Positions 6,639 to 12,444 of a DNA stretch of 12,444 nucleotides are shown piece by piece (the first letter of the stretch is position 1; each line of letters begins with the position of its first letter). The stretch is from Sergeia podlipaevii. Lineage: Eukaryota; Euglenozoa; Kinetoplastea; Trypanosomatida; Trypanosomatidae. The stretch covers positions 1-12,444 of the forward strand of contig JASANZ010001731.1 of assembly GCA_030849805.1 (NCBI GenBank). Direction: 5' to 3'. Made by a program: the position numbers and the translations under genes. Below the pieces are notes generated by a model that saw only the letters and a list, made by a program, of their open reading frames with translations, was not told where the DNA came from and made no database searches.

Positions 6639-7901
6639 TCAGTCGGCACCACGAGCCCGCTTAGCAGCGTCTGTATAAAAGGTAACTGATTTGCCATGAA
6701 AGCGAACCCAGTGAGTCTTAGTGACTTTTAATCCCTGCGCATTAACATGCTCAAAACATGAACACTCGAGGCACGGCGGGTGAAACGCAACATTGGCAGA
6801 TCGCATAGAAACTACCTTCAAATTTTTTGCCTCTGACAGACCCTTTAGATCCGTTAGCCCTCCGCAGTCACTAAAGTCGACCCCTTCAAGCTTGGGGCAC
6901 TTCCAGAGCTCCCCAATTGTACGAACGCCGCTTCCGCGAGCCTTTAGCATCTTCAGGAATTGAAGACTTTCCAGAGGACTTAGATCCTCAATTTTTTGAC
7001 ACTTATTGACACTCAATTCTTCGAGCAACGTGCATTTTGCCAACTGTGTGACGTTTGTCAAGCTAGTGCGCGAAGCGTCGAGTACTCGCAAGCGCGCTAG
7101 GCCTGATAGCGCTGCCAAGCTGCCAACTCCCTCGCACCCCGCTAGATACAGCTTCTCAATGCGTGAGCACTTGGCTAGCGGAGCCAAGTCGCTCACAGGT
7201 GTATCTGATAGGTCCACCACCTTAAGCACTCTGAAAAGCGGCCATGCATCAAATTTTCCCAGTATCTTGCATCTCAAGAGGCGTAGCTCCTTCACGGAAG
7301 AAAATGCTTTCAGTGAAGAGAGACTCCCTATTTCTGTTTTGTAAGCACAAAGAATCTTTACACGTGAGAAAGTCAACGCGGTAGTCCAGCTGTCAGTAAA
7401 CTGGAAATCGGAAAGATGCAATTCCTGTAAACATTTGAGCTTCTGCAGCGGCCTAATATCTTTGACACTGGTGCCAAGCAGCTTTAGTACCTTCACATTC
7501 TGTAGTGTGATCGACAGGCGTTCGAGATTGTCAATGGATCTACTAGCAAGAGTAAGGCTCTCAACGCCCGGGCACATATTGACCCACTTAAAACAATTAT
7601 CGTCCCCCACAACTCTTACGTGAACCGGGACCTTTTCCCTTCCAAGCCGCCTGCGCAGAGACTTCATGGAGGCTTCAGTGGCCTCAACACCCCCTGTGAC
7701 ACTTTCCTTAATCAATGGGCAAGAGGTGTTGTCTTCTGACGAAATAAGAACCCCCGCATGTAAAATTTTGTGTGCATCTTCTGATTTCTCTGTAGTGAAA
7801 GAAGTGTCTGAGCTGGCAGCATTGCGTGTCGATGACATTTTATCGTGATGATTGCCTCTGTCTGCACCTTTTTGAATAAATGATAGAGAGATACGCTGCA
7901 T
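6639..7901 (-). CDS. Leucine-rich-repeat protein 2 (420 aa)
   Basis: A paralogue of LRR protein 1, with the same presumed binding role and unknown partner. Residues 1-70 are Ser/Thr- and charge-rich without recognised motifs. Residues 73-116 (EATEASMKS ... VPVHVRVVG ... WVNMCPGVESL) align with LRR protein 1 without a gap and at the same numbers, which favours the ATG at 7901 over the internal ATG at 7836-7838. LRRs fill about 113-375, with consensus such as LKVVDLSDTPVSDLAPLAKC and the shared SGVRTIGELWKCPKLEGVDF near 324-343. The expanded 45-residue array of protein 1 is absent, which explains the shorter length. The tail (about 376-420) is basic and unlike that of protein 1. There is no signal peptide or membrane segment, and the frame is intact. 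It is transcribed in the same direction as LRR gene 1 and lies upstream of it. Confidence 0.87.
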   Translation of the reverse strand: MQRISLSFIQKGADRGNHHDKMSSTRNAASSDTSFTTEKSEDAHKILHAGVLISSEDNTSCPLIKESVTGGVEATEASMKSLRRRLGREKVPVHVRVVGDDNCFKWVNMCPGVESLTLASRSIDNLERLSITLQNVKVLKLLGTSVKDIRPLQKLKCLQELHLSDFQFTDSWTTALTFSRVKILCAYKTEIGSLSSLKAFSSVKELRLLRCKILGKFDAWPLFRVLKVVDLSDTPVSDLAPLAKCSRIEKLYLAGCEGVGSLAALSGLARLRVLDASRTSLTNVTQLAKCTLLEELSVNKCQKIEDLSPLESLQFLKMLKARGSGVRTIGELWKCPKLEGVDFSDCGGLTDLKGLSEAKNLKVVSMRSANVAFHPPCLECSCFEHVNAQGLKVTKTHWVRFHGKSVTFYTDAAKRARGAD

Positions 7902-7934
7902 TGCTCCAAGATATATAGTGAAATAGAATCAACC

Positions 7935-7936
7935 CT
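7935..7936 (-). promoter_or_regulatory. Putative spliced-leader acceptor of LRR gene 2
   Basis: On the minus strand, TTTTATCTTTTCTTTTTTTA is followed by CAG, giving an AG 34 bases before the ATG at 7901. This is a stronger pyrimidine tract than in LRR gene 1. The site equivalent to that of gene 1 is also present at 7959-7960, so two acceptors are possible. Confidence 0.55.
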
Positions 7937-7958
7937 GTAAAAAAAGAAAAGATAAAAT

Positions 7959-8169
7959 CTAAACAAAAGTGAAGAGGACAAAAATAGCAAAAAGCAATGC
8001 AGCAGATGAGGGAAAATATATATACTAAATAACAACATGTGTAGAAGCCCAAAGCGCATAAAGGCATGCCCATAAAACTCTGCCCATAAAACTCACGGCA
8101 CGCCAGTACGTGCTGTTAGTAAATGAAAACCAAAAAAGATGAATAATATCTTCTTCTGTGCTCAAAATG
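7959..8169 (-). repeat. Block U, 5' flank of LRR gene 2
   Basis: This is the counterpart of 5942-6148. One local difference is at 8067-8094, where tgcccataaaactc occurs twice in a row; the gene 1 copy has an unrelated stretch of the same length in place of the first repeat. Confidence 0.8.
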
Positions 8170-8379
8170 TTTGGAGGAAAAGCCACCAAGTGATCAAAAA
8201 AACTCCTCACTTTGTCAAAAGGCACAAATGTATCTAAAAGAAAAAAAAGCCTGTCAAGCGCGCAGAGTAAAAGAATGAGAGACGGGGAAGTGAAAGAAAG
8301 ACACGTTCGACGGTGGCATAAAGGCACTCACTCATACCCAAGAACCTAGGAACGTGGCAACCACCACTCCAAACATACA
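8170..8379. repeat. Motif M copy 3 followed by block W
   Basis: Motif M (8170-8216, with TTTGGAGG, CCACCAAGTGATCAAAA and CTCCTCAC) continues into block W, which contains gcctgtcaagcgcgcagag and ccaagaacctaggaacgtgg. The whole stretch is repeated at 12240-12444 up to the window edge. No gene is supported. Confidence 0.85.
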
Positions 8380-8964
8380 GTCAATTTTGCTTTATTTATT
8401 TTTGCTTTTCTTGTTGAAATCACATTTACTTTAGGTAGGCATATTCTTTCGAAGTGCAAGGAAACCCAACGACCCTCACTACCCCCTGTAGAATCCAAGG
8501 GTCGTTGTCGAAAGACTCAGGAATGTGTGGAATAGATTTGAAAATGCTGTAGATCAACATTTACAAAAATATTTGTAGACGCGAAGAGGGGAGAATCCAA
8601 AGCAACAAAGAAAGCACAAGAAACTAAAGTAATTTCTGGAAATGGGAAATATCACGGCGAGCCACCGTACCCGCTACACGCGCTCAATAAAGATTTATAG
8701 GCGGTGGAAAATAAAAAGGGATTAGAAGACGCTGGCAGAGCACATGGGGTGTAAAAATAAAAAATAAAAAAACTCAGAGCACTCGTTTTGGAATTTACGC
8801 TGGGTCAAATGAAAAAAAAATTGAAAGAAGAACTGTAAGATAAAATAGTAAAAGTAAACAAATATAGTGGAAACCTGTTACAATTAACGTGACACACCTT
8901 CTCACAAATAAAAGCAATGCAGGGCGGGTGGGCGGCAATAAAAACCTATCGTATGATTTGACCT
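8380..8964. other. A-rich intergenic region between LRR modules and VIPER copy 2
   Basis: Apart from the inverted repeat at 8467-8507 I see no gene or recognisable RNA here. The last part (about 8900-8964) may contain the 3' end of VIPER copy 2, but I could not identify a terminal repeat. Confidence 0.5.
8467..8507. repeat. Perfect 10-bp inverted repeat
   Basis: CAACGACCCT at 8467-8476 pairs with AGGGTCGTTG at 8498-8507 across a 21-base spacer. It stands alone in AT-rich DNA, so it could form a hairpin. Its function is unknown. Confidence 0.6.
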
Positions 8965-9693
8965 TCACAGATCATCATCATCGTGAGGGTGGGTACTGTG
9001 CACGCGCTGCTCCATCAGCAGGAGGTTGTAGTGGATCCACCGTTGCTGCACGACAGTCACGAGGTCGTCGCTGCTGCGCTGCACCAGGGCACCCCAGCCA
9101 GACAAGGACGCATCCGTGTACACAACGAAGTCGTAGTCGCGGTCGTTGTACGTCACGTGGCGCTTGGCGGCAATCACCGTCCAGCGGTATTCCACAATGC
9201 CGCCACCAAGCTCGTGCCCAGCCAGCCACATCAGCGTCGCCGAGGACTTTCCGCCATTCGCCAGCATGCGCAGCGCACCCTTCCGGCCCGACGGCAGGGC
9301 GGACCCCGGCTCCTGCTCCCGCAGCCCACTCCGGATCAGCGTGCAGAGGTCCCCGCTCTGCCGGAACACCACCTGCTTGCTCCGCCGCTGGGTCAGCAGT
9401 TTCGCAAGGGACGACGCATCCGTGCGTGACAGACTCGAGCTGGCGTTGTAAGGCCCGCTCAGCTTCGCACCCTTGCCACGACGCATCTTCACCACGAGCG
9501 GGTAGCGACCCTGCGCATTTGGCTTGTCCGCCAGCAGGGTGTCCCGCCTCTGCAGCTTCGTCACGTCCGACGCACGCGCCGCAAGCACCCACATCAGCAG
9601 CAGCATCAGGGACGCCTCCGGGGACTTGCGCTCGAGCTCCGCACGCGCGTGCTCCACATTCACCTCCCGCACCCGCTTCATCGCGGCCACCCC
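8965..9693 (-). pseudogene. Recombinase C-terminal part fused in frame to a partial RNase H
   Basis: After the frameshift near 9690 the frame encodes recombinase from AAMKRV through Arg I (LAARASDV), KMRRGKGAK and box II Arg (PSGRK) up to LMWLAGH, where the conserved His codon is at 9214-9216. Homology with copy 1 then stops abruptly: the Tyr nucleophile segment and the whole reverse transcriptase are missing. The frame continues into an RNase H start, DFVVYTDASLSGWGALV, with the first catalytic Asp at 9112-9114 and a likely second acidic residue in LLMEQRV (9010-9012). It ends in an Asp-rich tail at the TGA at 8965, before the later RNase H catalytic residues. The fusion keeps frame across the deletion, but neither enzyme can be active as encoded. 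A former internal deletion during reverse transcription is the simplest origin. Confidence 0.75.
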
Positions 9694-10446
9694 CACTCCG
9701 GGCACTGGCGCAGGTTCACGCCCTCTGTCTGGTTCGTGTACAGTGTAAGGTCGCGCAGGGCACCTGCCATCGCCGAAAGACGCTTCGAGATGGTGGACCA
9801 CTTCCAGTGCCGAGCCAGCGACTGGCGCCTCACTAGCTCCACCACGGCCTGCGGTAGGTCGAAAGACAGAAGCTCCTCCGGCATCGCGCGCAGGTCCCGA
9901 AGGCACGCAATGCGCAGCCCTCGCATCGCTGGCGTAATCCCGTCCCACGCCAGCTGGCTCACGTGTGGCGGCCTCTCTGTGTGGATGAACCACGCTCTTG
10001 GGCAGCCGGCAATGCTGAAACCCCGTCTGCCCTCCAGGTTTAACGTCGGGATGGCACCCTTCTCGAGCGCGCCATACCCGTCGCCGTTGTCGCCGTTAAC
10101 CACTGCGTTAGGAACGGCACCAGGGGCACACGGCCCTGCGTGGGTTGGAGAAGAAAGTTTCTTCCGTGCAGAAACGCTCTTTCCAGTAGCAGTGCTTTTT
10201 CTCCACGTTCCTCCCGCGCGCCGCTTCTGGAAGTTAAGGGCGACTGGCTTCTCGGGGTACAGGACCCAGGCGGCTGGGACGTACGCACCATAAACAGCTT
10301 TCCGTGGGTCCAGGGTGAGGGAGTAGTGCCCGGACACAGCACCATGTGCACCTTGTTCACCCTCGAAACGGGCACCCAGAACAAACCGCCAGTGATGCAG
10401 GGAAGCTGAGAGGCCTTTCTCGTTGGCTGACCGAACGATGATGCCA
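9694..10446 (-). pseudogene. ORF1-like segment continuous with recombinase N-terminal part, frameshifted
   Basis: The frame is open through an ORF1-like segment (with GLSASLHHWRFVLGARFEGE, VSGHYSLTLDPRK and VYGAYVPAAWVLYPEK) and straight into the recombinase start region (HVSQLAWDGITPAMRGL) up to LRQCPEW. There, CCACCCCCACT (9688-9698) has two more Cs than copy 1 (1190-1197), which moves the rest into another frame. The lack of a stop between ORF1 and the recombinase suggests that the ancestral element made them as one polyprotein; copy 1 has a TGA at the matching place only because it has lost this part. I do not recognise the ORF1 domain. A nucleic-acid-binding gag-like role is only a guess from position. 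Confidence 0.65.
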
Positions 10447-10447
10447 N
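10447..10447. other. Ambiguous base (N)
   Basis: This is the only undetermined base in the window. It lies within about five bases of the junction between the young VIPER copy and repeat R1', so the join may be uncertain. Confidence 0.95.
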
Positions 10448-10451
10448 CACG

Positions 10452-10724
10452 TGGAATATGCGTGCTATACCATGCCTGCGTATGAAAGTAGTGCCCACTT
10501 ACAGTATCAGTGCTACATAGGTTGCCTTTGAAGCGTGAACCAAGAAAGAAGTGCCAGTGATGAGGAAACGTGAGGGAAAGCTTTGATACCAGATGGACAA
10601 ACAATATTGTTGAGTTCAGTGTTGCAACTATTGTGGAATAGATGGCCATTGCTATTGGGCCTCTTGCAATTCTTTGGTGCGGTGTGCCACCATGTCTATT
10701 GAATGTCAGCTGATTTAGCAGCAC
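10452..10724 (-). pseudogene. Decayed ORF1-like segment in R1'
   Basis: The minus strand encodes LTFPHHWHFFLGSRFKG followed by VSGHYFHTQAW. This is a diverged copy of the ORF1 stretch LHHWRFVLGARFEG...VSGHYSLTLD encoded just downstream, at about 10400-10300. It is the direct counterpart of the relic at 1680-1900, but lacks that copy's frame-shifting extra C. It remains open in frame with the younger segment through the ambiguous base. The codon and base composition are AT-richer than in VIPER copy 2, so this is an old relic rather than part of one protein. Confidence 0.6.
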
Positions 10725-10842
10725 TCCGAGCGCAGTGACTGCAGCGGCTATGAACCTACCTCAAAGAGATGATCCTTCCATATATTGAGAGAGGTGAGCT
10801 CGTCACTGAGAGCCATGATTCTATAGACGTGTGGTGACGAAA

Positions 10843-11022
10843 ATGCAACTCATGCTTCCCAATGGCATCCTGGTGTTTAGTGAAGTTGCTTGCCTGATGC
10901 TTTGCAGCGAGAGAGGCGTCCTTCTTTATTCAACTCTGATATGTTCTGAGAGTGCGCTACAGAAGCTGAATAGAGCACTTTGTGAGGAAGGCTGTGAGCG
11001 CAGCAAAGGTGAGTCTATTTGA
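10843..11022 (+). other. Small ORF (60 codons with stop) in R1', probably non-coding
   Basis: Counterpart of 2071-2250, with equal length but many amino-acid-changing differences (for example THR/MET, ASP/GLY, TYR/CYS changes). There are no motifs. Confidence 0.2.
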
Positions 11023-11089
11023 TAGCTGCAGCGGTAGGAAGTGCTCCTGTTGAGTGTTGCTTCAGTTGAAGCGTGCGCAGGAAGGCTCC

Positions 11090-11338
11090 ATGAAAGCGCT
11101 TGCCATATCATTCCTTCCGTCTGCTGCTTTCCTCAGTGGCACAGCAGCGTTGAAGACTCCACTAGTGAATGCACAATCATTAGCGGTACACGCAGCTCGA
11201 GGATATGGTGGCCACCGCAGCTCTACCAGCCTGAATGAATGTCACTGTTATAAAGCAACTGAGAAGCAATTCTACGCTAATCTTGCGTTTGAGAGTGTCT
11301 GCTCACAATCACCTTGGGGTTCTTCGTCAGCTTCATAA
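11090..11338 (+). pseudogene. Small signal-peptide ORF, second copy
   Basis: Counterpart of 2318-2566. The signal-like start is kept (MKALAISFLPSAAFLSGTAA), although a Pro now interrupts the hydrophobic core. Two Cys of the left copy are replaced (QCYA to QFYA, and FECACS to FESVCS). The TAA and following hairpin are in the same place. I infer a decaying fragment, with the same doubt about its origin. Confidence 0.35.
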
Positions 11339-11360
11339 TTGGGGGGCTGACGCCCCCCAA
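11339..11360. repeat. Perfect 9-bp G/C inverted repeat (hairpin), right copy
   Basis: Identical to 2567-2588 (TTGGGGGGC, loop TGAC, GCCCCCCAA), although the surrounding repeat has diverged. Confidence 0.85.
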
Positions 11361-12239
11361 GCCCCCCTCATAAAGGAAAAATCGCTGTGCTGAGAGAAAG
11401 GTGGTGGAGCTGTGCTTTGAGAGAAGCAGCAACGAACCTTCCAGGTTGCTCATGAAGCAGAGAGAGGCAAAGCTTGACTGAGGAGCACGTCGTGCTTGGC
11501 AAGAGAGGGTGAGGTGCAGTGGAAGTTCCCACACAGAGATTGGTTAGTATTCTTCATTTCATTTTCTGGCTTCGTTTCTTAATCTTCTCTATGTTTCGTT
11601 CATCGTTATTGTTCATGGTTCTCTTAAAAGTATGTTTCTATTCTTTGCGTTCCTTATTTTTCTCTTGGTATATTTGATTCCTTTTCCGCGTTCATAATGT
11701 ATTGTTCTCTTTGCCACCTTTTTCATAATATCTTGATTTTCTTTTCATTTATTTACATCACATATCTCTTCTGATAGCATTTTAATTTTATTTGCGCTGA
11801 TAAAGCTCCGCTTGCTCCGCTGCTCGTGTCTCATCATATAGCTCAGTGATAAGTGAATTCTCAATGATGAGGGCAAGTCGCAAGCACTCCATCTAATTCT
11901 TTATTGCTGAAAAGGGTGAAAAAGCAAGACTGCTTGCAAAATCGAAACTTCCGCAATGGACGGCTACTGCGCGACAGTGATAGGTATGGTGAAACTATAT
12001 AAAGTGTGCTGAATCATCTTCTAGTTCATTAAGTAATATGAAAAGAGTGTTTGACATGAACGCTTAGTGCAATCGCAAAATAAACAAAAAAAAAAAGATA
12101 TAAAGAGGGGGTGAAAAATATCTGTGAAGTGATTTAAAAAGAAAGCAAATGCCTGATGGAATGTACACATCAAGCCGTAGCAGGCAGTGCTCATGAACAA
12201 AGCAAAAGATTAGAAATGTTTCAATTTGGATTCAAAATG
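11361..12239. other. Non-coding remainder of R1'
   Basis: T-rich (about 11540-11780) and then A-rich sequence matching 2589-3486. The lysine-rich frame of the left copy is broken here. No gene is seen. Confidence 0.6.
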
Positions 12240-12444
12240 TTTGAAGGAAAAACCACCAAGTGATCAAAATATCTCCTCACTTTGTCAAAAGGCACAAATG
12301 TATCTACAAGAAAAAAAAGCCTGTCAAGCGCGCAGAGCAAAACAATGAGAGACGGGAGGTGAAAGAAAGGCACGTTCGATGTTGGCATAAAGGCACCCAT
12401 ATCCAAGAACCTAGGAACGTGGCAACCACTACTCCAAACATACA
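12240..12444. repeat. Motif M copy 4 followed by block W (to window edge)
   Basis: It matches 8170-8379 closely, including gcctgtcaagcgcgcagag and ccaagaacctaggaacgtgg. Here M joins the end of R1' directly to W, without any LRR gene between them. The repeat continues beyond the window. Confidence 0.85.

Larger units (their letters stand above)
8965..10447 (-). mobile_element. VIPER/DIRS-like retroelement, copy 2 (internally deleted)
   Basis: A GC-rich block on the minus strand is closely related to copy 1; in the first 89 recombinase residues I count four differences. It contains an ORF1-like segment, most of the recombinase and the front half of an RNase H, but no reverse transcriptase. It is thus a non-autonomous deletion derivative, comparable in principle to SIRE, the known VIPER-derived short element of T. 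cruzi. A junction with older, AT-richer ORF1-like sequence lies at about 10447-10452, next to an ambiguous base. Confidence 0.78.
10452..12280. repeat. Long direct repeat R1, right copy
   Basis: This is the counterpart of 1680-3532. It keeps the signal-peptide ORF and the G/C hairpin, while the A-rich end after about 12000 has more indels. Unlike the left copy, it is followed by motif M and block W with no LRR gene. Confidence 0.9.

Noticed and set aside
8025..8327. Minus-strand open frame through block U, shared in part with 6005-6200 and 12221-12406
   Set aside because: It has no ATG near its start, and differences between copies mostly change amino acids. It follows from aligned non-coding repeats of equal length.
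8889..9836. 315-codon plus-strand open frame opposite VIPER copy 2
   Set aside because: Same Ala/Pro/Arg-rich antisense composition, with recognisable recombinase and RNase H motifs on the other strand.

Overview
The window looks like nuclear DNA of a trypanosomatid, most likely an African-type Trypanosoma. The evidence is a tyrosine-recombinase retroelement of the VIPER/DIRS type (recombinase followed by an overlapping reverse transcriptase), intronless genes all on the minus strand, and pyrimidine tracts followed by AG dinucleotides a few tens of bases before the start codons, as expected for spliced-leader trans-splicing. Leucine-rich-repeat (LRR) protein families are also typical of these genomes. 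I cannot fix the species from sequence alone.

Layout, left to right. (1) 1-1570: VIPER-like copy 1, minus strand, GC-rich. It has a recombinase frame with all recognisable catalytic positions, and the start of a reverse transcriptase that runs off the left edge. (2) 1571-1900: a decayed ORF1-like fossil. It merges into repeat R1 (1680-3532), which on the plus strand holds a small signal-peptide ORF, a G/C hairpin and a T-rich stretch. (3) 3487-8210: two tandem modules, each with one minus-strand LRR gene (4134-5906 and 6639-7901) and a homologous 5' flank (block U). The modules are bounded by three direct copies of a roughly 41-47 bp motif M. (4) 8211-8964: non-coding, A-rich, with one inverted repeat. 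(5) 8965-10447: VIPER-like copy 2, internally deleted so that the recombinase runs in frame into half an RNase H domain, with a +2 frameshift. (6) 10452-12280: second copy of R1. (7) 12240-12444: motif M followed directly by the sequence that flanks the LRR modules on their right (block W).

The most interesting reading is structural. The right-hand locus (R1'-M-W) looks like an empty version of the left-hand locus (R1-M-LRR1-U-M-LRR2-U-M-W). The two LRR genes therefore behave like cassettes delimited by motif M inside a larger duplicated retroelement-plus-flank unit. Inside LRR gene 1, six nearly identical 135-bp units show a second, nested level of repeat expansion. Nothing here proves a dedicated cassette-moving mechanism; ordinary homologous recombination between direct repeats would explain it. 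The single ambiguous base (10447) sits next to a junction between diverged copies of one coding segment, so assembly error must be excluded there.
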